Shown: positions 33,977-44,688, numbered from the stretch's first letter. The stretch: DNA of 64,000 bases from Vibrio aestuarianus (GCF_012395185.1 NZ_JAAZTU010000027.1:1-64000), one strand, 5' to 3'. The notes: generated from the letters alone by a model not told the origin. Numbers and translations: made by a program.

Positions 33977-34830
33977 TGACCTTAGTTAAGGCCCGTGCTT
34001 ATTGGCAGTTAATGCGAATGGACCGTCCAATTGGTTCATTATTGCTGCTCTGGCCGACGTTGTGGGCATTGATTATTGCTGCGCAAGGAGTGCCGGATCT
34101 TCATGTGTTAGTGGTTTTTGTGCTGGGAGTTTTGTTGATGCGCTCGGCTGGATGCGTGATCAACGACTTTGCCGATCGTAAAGTGGATGGTCATGTCAAA
34201 CGAACCAAACAGCGGCCACTACCCGCAGGGATCGTCAGCACTAAAGAGGCGATTATCCTATTTTTGGTATTAGGCGTGACCTCGTTTTTGCTAGTACTGA
34301 CCATGAATCCGCTGACGATTCAGCTTTCATTTGCTGGAATAGTATTAGCGTTTGTGTACCCTTTTATGAAGCGTTATACCCATCTTCCTCAGTTAGTTTT
34401 AGCCTTGGCATTTAGCTGGTCGATTCCCATGGCATGGGCAGCACAAGCTAATGAATTGCCGATGGTGATGTGGTTTGTTTTTATGATTAATGCGGTATGG
34501 ACAGTGGCATACGACACACAATACGCCATGGTTGATCGCGACGATGATATCAAAATTGGCATTAAATCAACGGCCATTTTGTTTGGTCGTTTTGATAAGA
34601 TGATCATCGGTATTTTACAATTGCTAGTGTTAGTGATGATGATTGCATTGGGGGGATACTATCACCTAGGGGCAAGTTTCTACTGGTGTGTGCTTGCCGC
34701 GGCAGCGTTGTTTGTTTATCAGCAACGTTTAATCCGTCATCGTGATCGTGATTTATGCTTTGATGCATTTTTGAATAATAACCATGTTGGTATGGTATTA
34801 ACCTTGGGGCTTCTAATCGCCTTTTGGTAG
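33976..34830 (+). CDS. ubiA: 4-hydroxybenzoate octaprenyltransferase
   Basis: Integral membrane prenyltransferase of 284 residues and about nine helices, attaching the octaprenyl tail to 4-hydroxybenzoate from UbiC. Both aspartate-rich motifs are present: [15 protein letters not shown] (first) and [12 protein letters not shown] (second), with RPLPAG between. SD AAGGAGAGAG stands just before the overlapping ubiC stop. Convergent with plsB through a shared terminator. Confidence 0.97.
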   Translation: MTLVKARAYWQLMRMDRPIGSLLLLWPTLWALIIAAQGVPDLHVLVVFVLGVLLMRSAGCVINDFADRKVDGHVKRTKQRPLPAGIVSTKEAIILFLVLGVTSFLLVLTMNPLTIQLSFAGIVLAFVYPFMKRYTHLPQLVLALAFSWSIPMAWAAQANELPMVMWFVFMINAVWTVAYDTQYAMVDRDDDIKIGIKSTAILFGRFDKMIIGILQLLVLVMMIALGGYYHLGASFYWCVLAAAALFVYQQRLIRHRDRDLCFDAFLNNNHVGMVLTLGLLIAFW

Positions 34831-34858
34831 AGGTGTGACTTCCACGGGGTAGGTAAAA

Positions 34859-34883
34859 CAAAGGCATCATCATGATGCCTTTG
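34859..34883. terminator. Terminator between ubiA and plsB
   Basis: Perfect arms CAAAGGCAT/ATGCCTTTG, extendable by CA/TG pairs through the tetraloop, between the convergent ubiA and plsB genes. Flanking T-run is short on both strands. Confidence 0.7.
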
Positions 34884-34896
34884 TGGTTTCTTGCCG

Positions 34897-37323
34897 TTAG
34901 TCGACTTGGCAGACGCTTTCTTGAATGGTTAAGCGAATTTCAGGATAGAGCATCGAATAGAGTAAGCGTGCAAGCTGTGTGGTCGGTTCTCGGTTACAGT
35001 TGCCATCAAGCTCTAAATAACCTTGTTCTTTTAGCGTGACAAACATTGCAGAGAAAACCCCTTTATCGAAGAACTCTGGTGCGTTGATGCCGTGTAAGCG
35101 ACCAAGACGCTGAGCAATTTCTTGGCTTTTCTGCTCTAAATCTGATTTGCCTAAGTCTGGGTTTGCAACCAACAGGTTCAATGAAATCGCGTAGCGTTGC
35201 AGTGTTTCTGAAATGGTACGGCCTAGCAGCATCAAAACTTGAGTTTTTGCTTGGTTGATGGTGACCATACCGTCATCGTTTACACTGACTAATTGTTGGC
35301 GTTGGAGCTCATCAATATAATCGCTGACCACATCGGCTAGTTGATCTTGTGTGTAACTTAAGAACAGCTCTTGTTTTAAGAATGGATAAACCAGTGCCAC
35401 ATTGGCTTTGATTTGATCCAATGACAAACTTTGTTGGCGAATCAGCATTTGTGCAATCATTGATGGGATTGCAAACAGATGAATGATGTTATTGCGATAG
35501 TAGGTCATCAAAATCGACTGATTACGATCAAGCGAAATGATTTCACCCATAGTGTCCGTTTCAATCACAAACTTATCGAGCGACTCAGCATGTTTGACCA
35601 ACTCTTCTGCACTCGCTTTAGGTACGGTACAGGTTTCTGAATAGCGCACATTATTGAGTAGTGATAAATAGCAGTCGATCTGCTTGATTAAGTTATCACG
35701 TGAGAGAGCACTTTGACGTGAAGCGAGCAGAGCGGTCGCACAGAGCGTTAGTGCATTCGCAGCGGCCGCATCATTAATGTGTGTCATCATTTTAGTCGCA
35801 AGTTGATTGACTACTGGGTTCATCCATTGCGGTTTCGTCGAGCCCATTGGGTCAATATCTTGCGTCCATTCTGGCGCTTGCTCGTTCAAGTATTGGTTGA
35901 GTTGAATTGGCTCGCCAAAGTTGACATAACCTTGTCCGAAATTGCGCAGCTTGCGAATGGTACGTAGAACAAGCCCCGCGTTCTCTTTTTCTTTACGTTT
36001 ACCTCGTAACTCTTTGGCATACGTACTGACTTCCATAACATGTTCATAGCCAATGTATACTGGCACCAGTGTGACTGGTCGGTTAAGGCCTCGCAACATT
36101 GCTTGAATTGTCATAGCAAGCATGCCAGTTTTCGCCGGTAATAAGCGCCCAGTACGCGAGCGACCACCTTCGCTGAAATATTCTACCGAGTAGCCTTTAG
36201 CAAATAACTCTGCCAAATATTCGCGGAAAATAGTTGAGTAGAGTTTATTGCCTTTAAAGCTACGGCGAATAAAGAATGCCCCGCCACGGCGGAAAATAGG
36301 GCCTGCAGGAAAGAAATTGAGGTTAATACCGGCTGCAATATGCGGAGGCACCATGCCTTCATGGTATAGAACATAAGAAAGTAGTAGATAATCCATATGA
36401 CTACGGTGACAAGGAACGTATACGATTTCGTGTCCATCTTGTGCAAGGCGGCGAACAGTAGCAGCATTGTTAATGTTTAAGCCTTGATAAATGCGGTTCC
36501 ACAACCAGCCTAAAATACGGTCGCCTTTTTTTACCAGTGAGTAAGAAAAATCAGCCGCAATCTCATCCATAATGTCATGCGCTTCTTTACGCGCTTTTTC
36601 GATAGAGATATTTTGTGCTTTGGCTTGATCTTCAATCGCTTTTTCAATCGCTTGTGATTTTATCAAGCGGTTAAATAATGCCTGGCGATTCGGTAAGTTT
36701 GGACCAGAAGCGGCCAGTTTTTGACGAGAAAAGTGAATGCGAGCCACTCGCGCCAATTTGTGCGCAATGGAGGCATCGGTACCGTGGGCATCTGCCATAT
36801 AACGTATAGAAACTACTGGGCTGAAACGCACCATACAGTCGCGCCCGGCTAAGATGACGGCTTGCGCTTTTTGTAACCCATTCATGGCTTGTAGGTAAGG
36901 TTTTTCTTGACCTTCCTTACCAGGCTTGCGTCCCCAAAGTACTGTCGCAGGGATCACTTGCACATCTAATTCTGTATCAAATTGATGCATTTCAAGCAGT
37001 TCAGAAAAGAGCGTAATCGAGTCACTTGGGATGTGTTGATCATTCTGTACTAATGTTGGACGTGCAGAAATAAAGACATAACGTTGAAAGCTTTTGCCGT
37101 TTAACTCAAGTGGTTGTAAAGGATCAGGCAGTCCGAGCTGTTTCGCGTGAGTTTGAAGTGTAAGTAAATCAACACTAGAGCGAAAAGGTAAGGCGTATAC
37201 AATGGGCTTATTAACATCGATGCCGTGATCTTCAATTGGATTTGAAGGAATCGCCGTGCCTTTGACCAAAACTGATAATGGCAGTTTTAGTAATGAACGT
37301 GAGAATGATTGTCCAGAAGACAT
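34897..37323 (-). CDS. plsB: Glycerol-3-phosphate acyltransferase PlsB
   Basis: Inner-membrane enzyme of 808 residues, usual length, that acylates sn-1 of glycerol-3-phosphate from acyl-ACP or acyl-CoA and opens phospholipid synthesis. The acyltransferase blocks are clear: block [14 protein letters not shown] (His and Asp of HX4D), block [12 protein letters not shown], block [15 protein letters not shown] and block [12 protein letters not shown]. It is divergent from lexA as in E. coli; the 327-base gap carries the SOS boxes on the lexA side and nothing else recognisable. Confidence 0.97.
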   Translation of the reverse strand: MSSGQSFSRSLLKLPLSVLVKGTAIPSNPIEDHGIDVNKPIVYALPFRSSVDLLTLQTHAKQLGLPDPLQPLELNGKSFQRYVFISARPTLVQNDQHIPSDSITLFSELLEMHQFDTELDVQVIPATVLWGRKPGKEGQEKPYLQAMNGLQKAQAVILAGRDCMVRFSPVVSIRYMADAHGTDASIAHKLARVARIHFSRQKLAASGPNLPNRQALFNRLIKSQAIEKAIEDQAKAQNISIEKARKEAHDIMDEIAADFSYSLVKKGDRILGWLWNRIYQGLNINNAATVRRLAQDGHEIVYVPCHRSHMDYLLLSYVLYHEGMVPPHIAAGINLNFFPAGPIFRRGGAFFIRRSFKGNKLYSTIFREYLAELFAKGYSVEYFSEGGRSRTGRLLPAKTGMLAMTIQAMLRGLNRPVTLVPVYIGYEHVMEVSTYAKELRGKRKEKENAGLVLRTIRKLRNFGQGYVNFGEPIQLNQYLNEQAPEWTQDIDPMGSTKPQWMNPVVNQLATKMMTHINDAAAANALTLCATALLASRQSALSRDNLIKQIDCYLSLLNNVRYSETCTVPKASAEELVKHAESLDKFVIETDTMGEIISLDRNQSILMTYYRNNIIHLFAIPSMIAQMLIRQQSLSLDQIKANVALVYPFLKQELFLSYTQDQLADVVSDYIDELQRQQLVSVNDDGMVTINQAKTQVLMLLGRTISETLQRYAISLNLLVANPDLGKSDLEQKSQEIAQRLGRLHGINAPEFFDKGVFSAMFVTLKEQGYLELDGNCNREPTTQLARLLYSMLYPEIRLTIQESVCQVD

Positions 37324-37607
37324 AAAGGTTCATAGCCTCAAGAATATTTCAATAAACCTAAACGCATTTCAATTTCCCAAGTAAAAACAATAAGAAACAA
37401 GAAAAATTGATATACGCCTAAGCAGCTAACTATTTTTGAACGGCAAGAATACCAGAAACTGGTCAAACCTTTTAATTTTTATTGATTAGTAAAACATCAT
37501 TTCGCTCGATGTGGGATGAGCAGAACGGAAAAACACGGAGTCAACAACTTGCCCAATTTCTACAAATAGCTAAAAAATAAACACTTACTCTTCCATTTAT
37601 CATATTA

Positions 37608-37643
37608 CTGGATATACTCACAGTTAACTGTATAAACAGACAG
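37608..37643 (+). promoter_or_regulatory. Two tandem SOS boxes upstream of lexA
   Basis: Two matches to CTG-N10-CAG: 37608-37623 and 37628-37643, separated by four bases and ending seven bases before the lexA ATG. A pair of LexA operators is the arrangement known for E. coli lexA and gives tight autoregulation. The spacer sequences are AT-rich as in functional boxes (TATAAACAGA in the second). Confidence 0.92.
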
Positions 37644-37650
37644 GTGACTC

Positions 37651-38268
37651 ATGAAGCCGTTAACGCCACGCCAACAACAAGTATTTGATCTTATCCGTAG
37701 TAAAATTGATGAGACAGGAATGCCACCAACCCGTGCCGAAATTGCACGAGAGCTTGGTTTTCGTTCTGCCAATGCAGCAGAAGAACATCTAAAAGCATTG
37801 GCTCGTAAGCAAGCCATTGAAATTATTCCCGGTGCATCACGCGGTATCCGCATTCTGCTTGAAGCGGCTAATGAAGAAACTGGTTTACCTTTAATTGGTC
37901 GAGTCGCTGCTGGTGAGCCGATTTTGGCCGAAGAGCACGTTGAAGCTCATTATCAAGTTGACCCTAGTATGTTTCGACCGCAAGCTGACTTTTTATTGCG
38001 TGTTCATGGCGAAAGCATGAAAGACATCGGCATTATGGATGGTGACTTGCTCGCAGTACATAAAACGCAAGATGTGCGTAATGGTCAGGTGGTAGTCGCG
38101 CGCGTAGAAGATGATGTCACGGTGAAACGACTTGAGCGTAAAGGTTCAACGGTTTTACTGCATGCCGAAAACCAAGAGTTTTCACCGATTGAAGTTGATT
38201 TAAATGCGCAACAATTAACGATTGAAGGCATTGCAGTTGGAATCATTCGTAACACCGACTGGATGTAA
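37651..38268 (+). CDS. lexA: SOS repressor LexA
   Basis: Repressor-protease of 205 residues. The N-terminal winged helix ([18 protein letters not shown], with recognition helix [21 protein letters not shown]) is followed by a linker and the S24 protease domain. The self-cleavage site is Ala87-Gly88 (VAAGEP); catalytic Ser122 (HGESM) and Lys159 (VTVKR) are present. SD ACAGGTGACTC precedes the ATG. In E. coli dinF follows lexA directly; here a methyltransferase with Fur boxes is in between. Confidence 0.98.
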   Translation: MKPLTPRQQQVFDLIRSKIDETGMPPTRAEIARELGFRSANAAEEHLKALARKQAIEIIPGASRGIRILLEAANEETGLPLIGRVAAGEPILAEEHVEAHYQVDPSMFRPQADFLLRVHGESMKDIGIMDGDLLAVHKTQDVRNGQVVVARVEDDVTVKRLERKGSTVLLHAENQEFSPIEVDLNAQQLTIEGIAVGIIRNTDWM

Positions 38269-38292
38269 CCCAACCTTAATCGTATTGGATGT

Positions 38293-38341
38293 ATTGAGAT
38301 TAATTCTCAATAAATTGATTTTGCAATTGATATTCATTATC
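38293..38341 (+). promoter_or_regulatory. Two Fur boxes upstream of the methyltransferase gene
   Basis: A near-perfect dyad at 38293-38311 (ATTGAGATTAATTCTCAAT) fits 13 of 16 defined positions of the Vibrio Fur pattern AATGANAATNATTNTCATT. A second site at 38323-38341 matches 15 of 19 positions of the classical Fur box. They lie between the lexA stop codon and the next ORF, so iron repression of that ORF is likely. Confidence 0.75.
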
Positions 38342-38367
38342 ATCTTCTTTGCTGATATTCAAGGAAG

Positions 38368-39183
38368 ATGATGATGCCACCTAAATCTTCGGCTTTAAAA
38401 CGTTACCAGATACCTACCAATTTAGTTCAGCCATTATGGTTTCGTAGCCGTGAAAGCTTGGTTGATAATGGTTTGGTTTATGATCCCATTGCTGCAACGG
38501 CTTGTCAGCGCTGCCAGTTAGCACCTGAGTGCTTATCCGGTAATATTGACCAAAAACAGTTACTGCACGCTACGTTAACCCAATTATGTGACCAGCAGGT
38601 TCGAGCGTTTATTGAGCGTCACCCCGATGGGGTCATCATTAATGTTGGGGCGGGGTTAGATACGCGTTTTTATCGGGTCGACAATGGACGTTGTCAGTGG
38701 ATTGAGCTGGATATAACCGAAAATTTATTGTGGCGACAAAAACTGTTTCATCATAGTGAACGTTACCAACATGTGTGCGGTAGTGTTGATGATTTGCAAT
38801 GGTTAGATACGTTAACCATTACGGATTCTGCACCAGTACTGATTGTATGCGAACATGCGTTATTAGATTGTAATGCACATCAGCTAACACGTTTCATTCG
38901 TGCATTAGGTTTGTATTTTTCTCATGCGAGTGCTTGTTTGATGTTAGCTGGCGATAAAACAGCCTCAGCTCTGGGGCAAAGTATGGGTTCAGGCCACTAT
39001 CAGCACGGTTTTCGTATACCGAGTGAGGCAATATTTAATTGTTTACCCTGGGCTGAATCAGTCAAAACATATTCTCCATTAGACAGTCATTGTGGCCGTT
39101 GGAAATGGTGGCAACGTTGGTTGAGCAAAGTGATTGTCTCAAAACAACGTTTGACCCCTGTTTTGGTTCATATCCATTGGTAA
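38368..39183 (+). CDS. SAM-dependent methyltransferase, LCM/COG3315 family
   Basis: A 271-residue protein. The SAM-binding motif is VIINVGAGLDTRFYRV with the acidic motif IELDI, as in the leucine carboxyl methyltransferase (COG3315) group. Before it lies a cysteine cluster, ACQRCQLAPEC (C-x2-C-x5-C), uncommon in this family and possibly metal-binding. Several ATGs occur in a row (38368, 38371, 38374); SD AGGA spacing fits the second or third best. Two Fur boxes upstream suggest iron-starvation expression. Similar enzymes modify polyketides or siderophore-like molecules, but its substrate is unknown. Confidence 0.78.
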   Translation: MMMPPKSSALKRYQIPTNLVQPLWFRSRESLVDNGLVYDPIAATACQRCQLAPECLSGNIDQKQLLHATLTQLCDQQVRAFIERHPDGVIINVGAGLDTRFYRVDNGRCQWIELDITENLLWRQKLFHHSERYQHVCGSVDDLQWLDTLTITDSAPVLIVCEHALLDCNAHQLTRFIRALGLYFSHASACLMLAGDKTASALGQSMGSGHYQHGFRIPSEAIFNCLPWAESVKTYSPLDSHCGRWKWWQRWLSKVIVSKQRLTPVLVHIHW

Positions 39184-39272
39184 ATTGAGTAATACGGCTC
39201 TCCTTCCTGAGTAAGATCTAGCCGCCACTTTACGGCTCAGTTACACTTTGCTTTCTATTGAGAGAGGTCAAC

Positions 39273-40616
39273 GTGTCGCAATCTATTCTCCAGACTTTGT
39301 CTAATCGTGCTGTGCACCAGCAGGTATTATTGCTCGCCATTCCGATGGTGCTTTCCAACATTACTATTCCGCTCTTAGGTTTGGTGGATGCCGCTGTTAT
39401 TGGCCATCTTGAACACGCTTGGTATTTAGGGGGCGTGGCGCTTGGCAGTACCATGATCAGTGTGGCGTTTTGGTTGCTGGGTTTTCTGCGTATGTCGACC
39501 ACTGGCTTAACAGCTCAAGCGTATGGTGCACAAAGTTCAAAGCAACTGGCGTTAGTTTTCATTCAAGGCTTACTGATGGCATTGGTCTTTGCTTTGCTAT
39601 TTTTGTTATTACACCGCGTGTTGGGTGAGGCCATTTTTTCATTCAGTAGCGCCAGTGATGAAGTTAAGCATTACGGTTTACAATATTTTTTGATCCGTGC
39701 GTGGAGCGCACCTGCGGCCTTAGCCAATTTTGTGTTGTTAGGTTGGTTGCTCGGTACGCAAAATGCCAAAGCCCCGATGTGGATGGTGATTATTACCAAC
39801 CTAACTAATATCGTACTTGATATTGTCTTTGTCATCGGCTTCGATTGGAAAGTTGAAGGGGCGGCGTTGGCATCTGTAATTGCCGATTATGCCGGTATGA
39901 GCTTTGGGCTATTTTGTGTCTGGCGCTACTGGGTTGCTCAAAAACTGCCTTCACCTTTTACATTATTGTCGACTGCAACTCATGGTATCGCGCGTTTTGT
40001 AAAATTGAATCGAGATATCTTCCTGCGTTCACTTTGCCTGCAAGCAGCGTTTAGCTTTATGACCTTTCAAGGGGCTGCTTTTGGTGATCAAACCGTCGCA
40101 GCAAACGCAGTATTAATGAGCTTTTTGATGATGATTTCTTACGGCATGGATGGTTTCGCCTACGCGATGGAAGCCATGGTTGGTAAAGCTATTGGCGCGA
40201 AGAGCGAGCAACAACTCAAAGGGGCTATCATCGGGAGCTTCTTTTGGAGTGCGATCATTTGCTTGCTATTAACTATCGCTTTTGCCGTTGCGGGATCGCA
40301 ATTGATCACTTTGATCACTGATATTAACAGTGTGCAGTTAGAAGCTCAGCGCTATTTACCATGGCTGGTGGCGATGCCATTAACGGCGATGTGGTGTTTC
40401 TTGCTAGACGGTATTTTTATTGGTGCAACCAAAGGTAAAGAGATGCGCAATAGTATGTTTGTTGCTATGTGTTGTTTCTTTGGAGTGTTCTACACATTCT
40501 CATTTTTAGATAACCATGCTCTATGGCTTGCGATGCTTAGCTTCATGGCCATGCGAGGTATTGGACTTGGTATTGTATTGCTTTCTCAATGGCGACGTGG
40601 TGAATTTTTGCACTAG
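39273..40616 (+). CDS. dinF: MATE family efflux pump DinF
   Basis: Twelve-helix multidrug and toxin extrusion protein, 447 residues. The start chosen is a GTG with SD GAGAGG six bases before; a TTG 15 bases upstream is in frame. N-terminal LAIPMVLSNITIPLLGLVDAAVIGHL and the mirrored second half are typical of the DinF branch, and the position near lexA supports the name. In E. coli dinF is in the SOS regulon through lexA read-through. I see no SOS box in the 89 bases upstream, so damage induction here is doubtful. Confidence 0.88.
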   Translation: MSQSILQTLSNRAVHQQVLLLAIPMVLSNITIPLLGLVDAAVIGHLEHAWYLGGVALGSTMISVAFWLLGFLRMSTTGLTAQAYGAQSSKQLALVFIQGLLMALVFALLFLLLHRVLGEAIFSFSSASDEVKHYGLQYFLIRAWSAPAALANFVLLGWLLGTQNAKAPMWMVIITNLTNIVLDIVFVIGFDWKVEGAALASVIADYAGMSFGLFCVWRYWVAQKLPSPFTLLSTATHGIARFVKLNRDIFLRSLCLQAAFSFMTFQGAAFGDQTVAANAVLMSFLMMISYGMDGFAYAMEAMVGKAIGAKSEQQLKGAIIGSFFWSAIICLLLTIAFAVAGSQLITLITDINSVQLEAQRYLPWLVAMPLTAMWCFLLDGIFIGATKGKEMRNSMFVAMCCFFGVFYTFSFLDNHALWLAMLSFMAMRGIGLGIVLLSQWRRGEFLH

Positions 40617-40664
40617 CCGCAGCAAGATCATCTCATCAATCGCTTAAGCTCTTTTAGTTGCATA

Positions 40665-40692
40665 TATCAATGTGCATTGCTGCACATTGATA
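40665..40692. terminator. Probable shared terminator of dinF and sthA
   Basis: Perfect 12-base arms TATCAATGTGCA/TGCACATTGATA with loop TTGC between the convergent genes. No long T-run follows on either strand, so it may be a weak terminator or another palindromic site. Confidence 0.55.
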
Positions 40693-40738
40693 CTTACTAC
40701 GTTTCATCCATGCTAATTACATTCCACACACCGCTAAT

Positions 40739-42139
40739 TCAGAATAGGCGGTTAAGCCCATTCAACGCCGCCACACGATAGGCTTCAGCCATAGTTGGGT
40801 AGTTGAAGGTAGTATTAACGAAATATTCGATAGTATTCGCTTCGCCTTTTTGCTCCATAATGGCTTGGCCGATGTGGATGATCTCAGCGGCACGCTCACC
40901 AAAGCAGTGAATACCTAAAATTTCTTTGGTTTCGCGGTGGAATAGAATTTTCAAACTTCCGATGTCTTTTCCTGCGATCTGCGCGCGAGCTAGGTGTTTA
41001 AAAGAAGATCGGCCTACTTCATATGGAATTTTGGCCGCGGTTAGCTCTTGTTCTGTTTTCCCAACAGAGCTAATTTCTGGAATGGTGTAAATCCCGGTAG
41101 GAATATCATCAATGAGATGCCCTTGCGCTTGCCCTTGAGTAATCGCTTGAGCAACAAAGCGCCCTTGATCATACGCAGCACTTGCTAAGCTTGGGTAGCC
41201 AATCACATCACCCACCGCATAAACATGTTCAACCGTTGTTTGGTAATTGCTATTAATGGCAAGCTGGCCCCGTGAATCGGCACTTAAACCGACGGCGGCC
41301 AAGTTTAATTTATCGGTATTACCAGTACGTCCATTAGCGTAAAGCAGACAATCGGCTTTCATTTTTTTGCCAGACTGAAGGTGAATAATGACTCCGTCTT
41401 CAGTGCCTTCTACTTTTTCATACGTTTCATCATTACGAATCACAACACCACTGTTCCAAAAGTGGTATGACAAAGCATCGGAGGTTTCGTTATCCAGAAA
41501 CGACAATAGGCGATCACGGGTGTTAATTAGGTCGGTTTTGACACCTAATCCACGGAAAATCGAAGCGTATTCACAACCGATAACACCAGCACCGTAAATG
41601 ATGATGTGGCGAGGGTCATGTTTAAGAGAAAGGATAGAATCGCTGTCGTAAACGCGTTCATGGTTGAAATCAACATCCGCAGGTCGATAAGGGCGCGAAC
41701 CGGTGGCGATGACAAATTTATCTGCCGTATAGTGCTCGATAGTGCCATCGCTTTGCGTGACTGAAACGGTATTACTCCCCGTGAATTTTGCTGTGCCGAA
41801 AATCAAGGTACATTCATTGCGATCATAGAAGCCTTGGCGTAAGCGAGTTTGTTTATCAATAACGGTTTTTGCGTGACCTAAAATGTCAGAAAAAGTGGCG
41901 TGTAAACTGGTGTTATTGGCACAAAATAGGGGATTGCTGTTAAATTCAATAATACGACTCACCGCGTGGCGTAAAGCTTTGGATGGGATTGTCCCCCAAT
42001 GCGTACAGCCTCCACCGACACTGCTCTCTTTTTCGATAATGGCGACATTCAACCCGGCTTTGGTTAATCCCATTGCAGCCCCTTCACCGCCAGGGCCGCT
42101 GCCAATGACAATGACATCAAAGTGGTTCATGTTAGCCAT
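40739..42139 (-). CDS. sthA: Soluble pyridine nucleotide transhydrogenase
   Basis: FAD enzyme of 466 residues that equilibrates NADPH with NAD+. FAD motif [15 protein letters not shown] at the N terminus, NAD(P) motif [16 protein letters not shown] in the middle and the C-terminal dimerisation domain ([16 protein letters not shown]) match the family. The redox-active disulfide of related lipoamide dehydrogenases is absent: [15 protein letters not shown] has only one of the two cysteines, as expected for SthA. Divergent from fabR, as in E. coli. Confidence 0.97.
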   Translation of the reverse strand: MANMNHFDVIVIGSGPGGEGAAMGLTKAGLNVAIIEKESSVGGGCTHWGTIPSKALRHAVSRIIEFNSNPLFCANNTSLHATFSDILGHAKTVIDKQTRLRQGFYDRNECTLIFGTAKFTGSNTVSVTQSDGTIEHYTADKFVIATGSRPYRPADVDFNHERVYDSDSILSLKHDPRHIIIYGAGVIGCEYASIFRGLGVKTDLINTRDRLLSFLDNETSDALSYHFWNSGVVIRNDETYEKVEGTEDGVIIHLQSGKKMKADCLLYANGRTGNTDKLNLAAVGLSADSRGQLAINSNYQTTVEHVYAVGDVIGYPSLASAAYDQGRFVAQAITQGQAQGHLIDDIPTGIYTIPEISSVGKTEQELTAAKIPYEVGRSSFKHLARAQIAGKDIGSLKILFHRETKEILGIHCFGERAAEIIHIGQAIMEQKGEANTIEYFVNTTFNYPTMAEAYRVAALNGLNRLF

Positions 42140-42422
42140 ATCTATTCCTTGTTGTATTTATTTAACATTGCTGTAGCGAGATTTTAACTGATCTTGGAGT
42201 GTGGTAAATGATGTTGCAGTGAGAGAGTGGAGAGGATCACGCGGATTATATAAAAACGTTATTTTATGGTGTGACTTTCGCTTATTTCTTTGGAAGTGGT
42301 TGAAAATTGTTCATGTTGCCGTGTAATTTGTCACTTCCTTCAAAGAGGTCAGTTTTGTGGCTTAGACAACACTCTTAATCACGCTATAGTATGCTTCAGA
42401 GATTAAAAGAGAACCGACTCAT

Positions 42423-43064
42423 ATGAAATCAATGGGAATCCGCGCATTACAGAAAGAAAAGACACGTCGTTCATTAATTGATGCGGCATTCAGTCAGCTT
42501 AGCGCTGATCGTAGTTTTTCGAACTTAAGTCTACGAGAAGTCGCACGTGAAGCGGGTATTGCGCCAACCTCTTTTTATCGACATTTTAAAGACATGGATG
42601 AGTTAGGCTTAACCATGGTTGACGAAGGTGGATTGTTATTACGCCAATTAATGCGCCAAGCTCGTCAACGCATTGTCAAAGAAGGCAGTGTTATCCGTAC
42701 TTCGGTAGAAACCTTCATGGAATTTATCGAAAGCAGCCCTAACGTTTTTCGCTTATTACTGCGTGAGCGTTCGGGAACCTCTTTTGAATTTCGTGCCGCG
42801 GTGGCACGAGAAATACAGCACTTTTCTGCCGAATTAACCGAGTATTTAATGACGACAGGCATGAGCCGAGAAGAGGCATTTACTCAAGCTGAATCATCGG
42901 TTACTTTGGTGTTTAGCTCTGGTGCTGAAGCATTAGATTTAGATCGACGTGAGCGAGATGAACTCGCTGAACGTTTGATCATGCAGTTGCGAATGCTAGC
43001 CAAAGGGGCGTATTGGTATCGCAAAGAACGTGAACGTAATCGACTAAAAGGCGGGATAGAGTAA
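42423..43064 (+). CDS. fabR: TetR-family fatty-acid repressor FabR
   Basis: TetR-type regulator of 213 residues that controls unsaturated fatty-acid genes (fabA, fabB) in relatives. The HTH is [20 protein letters not shown]; the rest is the helical ligand domain that senses acyl-ACP/CoA pools. The start [16 protein letters not shown] could also be the second Met (three codons on), which fits the usual MGIRAQQ N terminus. The stop overlaps the yijD start (TAATG). Divergent from sthA over a 283-base gap with no other recognisable site. Confidence 0.95.
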   Translation: MKSMGIRALQKEKTRRSLIDAAFSQLSADRSFSNLSLREVAREAGIAPTSFYRHFKDMDELGLTMVDEGGLLLRQLMRQARQRIVKEGSVIRTSVETFMEFIESSPNVFRLLLRERSGTSFEFRAAVAREIQHFSAELTEYLMTTGMSREEAFTQAESSVTLVFSSGAEALDLDRRERDELAERLIMQLRMLAKGAYWYRKERERNRLKGGIE

Positions 43065-43441
43065 TGTCGAATGAAAACAGCATGACCAACCGTGGATCAG
43101 AAAGAAAGACACTAGTACTGGCTGTCGTTGCTGGTATTTGTGGTGACGCTTTGTTGTCTTGGATAACAATGAGTGGCGTTTCCTTTTCCATTTTCCCTGT
43201 GATTGCCTTAGTGCTTTCCGTACAGGCACTTTATCAAGAATACTTGCGAAACCCTGTTGCTGAAGACATTCCTTTGGTGGGGCTAGCGTGTTTCTTTGTC
43301 GGCGCATTTGGCCACTCTGCATTTATTAAAGCCCAGTATCCGGATGCTGGCTCAAATTTCTTCGCTATTTTAGTGTCGTTATTACTGCTGTTGTGGGTTG
43401 GGAAAAAATTAGGTTTCGTTGGTAAGCCACGAGTTGAATAG
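43064..43441 (+). CDS. yijD: DUF1422 membrane protein YijD
   Basis: A 125-residue protein with four hydrophobic helices. LAVVAGICGDALLSWITMSGV and AFGHSAFIKAQYP are typical of YijD (DUF1422). It is coupled to fabR by a one-base overlap, the order fabR-yijD found in E. coli (followed there by trmA, which lies elsewhere in this window at 59153). Function unknown; the operon suggests a link to membrane lipids. Confidence 0.9.
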   Translation: MSNENSMTNRGSERKTLVLAVVAGICGDALLSWITMSGVSFSIFPVIALVLSVQALYQEYLRNPVAEDIPLVGLACFFVGAFGHSAFIKAQYPDAGSNFFAILVSLLLLLWVGKKLGFVGKPRVE

Positions 43442-43538
43442 TGTTTTAAAATGTTGCGATAGAAATCAATAACGCAACACTAAAGAGCAATAGCCGAGTC
43501 GCAGTGTTGACCGTTGTTACGAATTGGTAAGGATCTTG

Positions 43539-43670
43539 ATGTGTTCCTTACCATGGGTGGTGATGCTCATTTCTGTCATTATGCTAGTGCTCTTTGTTTG
43601 GTTAGGAGGACTGATGGATAGCGTTGGCATCGATAGTTGCGATGCTACTATTCGAGTGCAATGCAAATAA
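43539..43670 (+). CDS. Candidate 43-aa small membrane protein
   Basis: Unlisted ORF of 43 codons in the 439-base gap after yijD. Its ATG follows TAAGGATCTTG (AAGGA, five bases spacing). The peptide begins MCSLPW, then VVMLISVIMLVLFVWLGGL forms a clear membrane helix, then a short polar tail with two Cys (SCDATIRVQCK). It could be a single-pass small protein with a disulfide-capable tail. A second in-frame ATG with its own SD (TTAGGAGGACTG) lies within it at about residue 26. The rest of the gap shows nothing. Confidence 0.5.
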   Translation: MCSLPWVVMLISVIMLVLFVWLGGLMDSVGIDSCDATIRVQCK

Positions 43671-43880
43671 CATTCGTCGTGCTGGTATCCTCAGTCAGTC
43701 ACACATATCTGGCGGGTTTGGGTCGGCAATTAACCAGTAGCTGAACAGTCTATCTCGGGTTAAGATAGCAGTATTATTTGTAGTAAGAGCAGGGCTATTT
43801 AAACTTACTAACCAATGATAAAAACTAACATTTCTTATTGGCAGTCCGCTTTTTCTATCTCTTTTTCGAGGGTCAATACT

Positions 43881-44447
43881 ATGTTCCGTAAACTATTCTC
43901 TATTATGGCGATTTTCGCAACCTTAACTTCCACTCAAGCGTTGGCTGATGACTACAGCGATACCGTCGCTAATTTCAAGTCTGCCCCAGAAACTGCGCAG
44001 ATGTTTTCTACTGCTCGTGCTTATGCGGTTTTTCCAACCATAGGTAAAGGCGGTATTGGGATCGGTGGAGCGCATGGCAAGGGGCGGGTGTTTGTAAATG
44101 GTCAATCTATTGGTGAGACGAAGATGTCACAGCTTTCAATCGGTTTACAGCTCGGTGGTCAAGCGTATAGTCAAATCATCTTTTTTGAAAATCAGGCGGC
44201 ACTTGACAATTTTACCAGCGGTAACTTTGAATTTTCTGCGGGTGCTTCTGCTATCGCCATCACTGCCAGTGCACAAGCCCAAGCCGGAACTTCAGGCTCT
44301 TCCGCTAACGCAGGTTCTTCATCAGAAAACTCCAACCAAGCAGGCATCACTTACAACAACGGCATGGCAGTTGTCACCATGGGTAAAGGTGGCTTGATGT
44401 ATGAAGCATCAATTGCGGGTCAAAAGTACAGCTTCAAAGCTAAGTGA
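43881..44447 (+). CDS. SYLF/YSC84-domain secreted protein
   Basis: A 188-residue exported protein starting at an ATG with SD GAGGG; upstream in-frame codons from 43815 would hide the signal peptide. Signal peptide MFRKLFSIMAIFATLTSTQALA with AxA-type cut site. The mature part has the SYLF (lipid-binding YSC84) pattern: AYAVFPTIGKGGIGIGGAHGKG, QLSIGLQLGGQAYSQIIFF and the glycine/serine-rich loop SAQAQAGTSGSSANAGSSSE. Such proteins bind phosphoinositides in eukaryotes; the bacterial role is unknown. Monocistronic. Confidence 0.88.
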   Translation: MFRKLFSIMAIFATLTSTQALADDYSDTVANFKSAPETAQMFSTARAYAVFPTIGKGGIGIGGAHGKGRVFVNGQSIGETKMSQLSIGLQLGGQAYSQIIFFENQAALDNFTSGNFEFSAGASAIAITASAQAQAGTSGSSANAGSSSENSNQAGITYNNGMAVVTMGKGGLMYEASIAGQKYSFKAK

Positions 44448-44460
44448 TCACTATCTAATT

Positions 44461-44486
44461 GGGCAATGGTCGAACGACCATTACCC
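44461..44486 (+). terminator. Hairpin after SYLF gene
   Basis: Arms GGGCAATGGTCG and CGACCATTACCC (one mismatch) with a two-base turn, 13 bases past the stop codon. Only a mixed CT tract follows, so terminator strength is uncertain. Confidence 0.6.
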
Positions 44487-44688
44487 TATCTCTTTCGCTA
44501 TTATCTACAATGACTTCCCCACTTATTTTTTGCCAAGCAGCGCAACTGAGGGTGTTTTGGCCTTTCGCAAATCAAGCTAGGTCTAGCAGATATCCACAAT
44601 TGTGATATGGTCAGAGCATTTTAATGCCAGCCTCCCAAAGGATTGAGCGGCACTTACTATCAATAGCTGCTATATTCTTTTTCTCACC

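Noticed and set aside
39184..39272. SOS box search upstream of dinF
   Set aside because: No CTG-N10-CAG match found.
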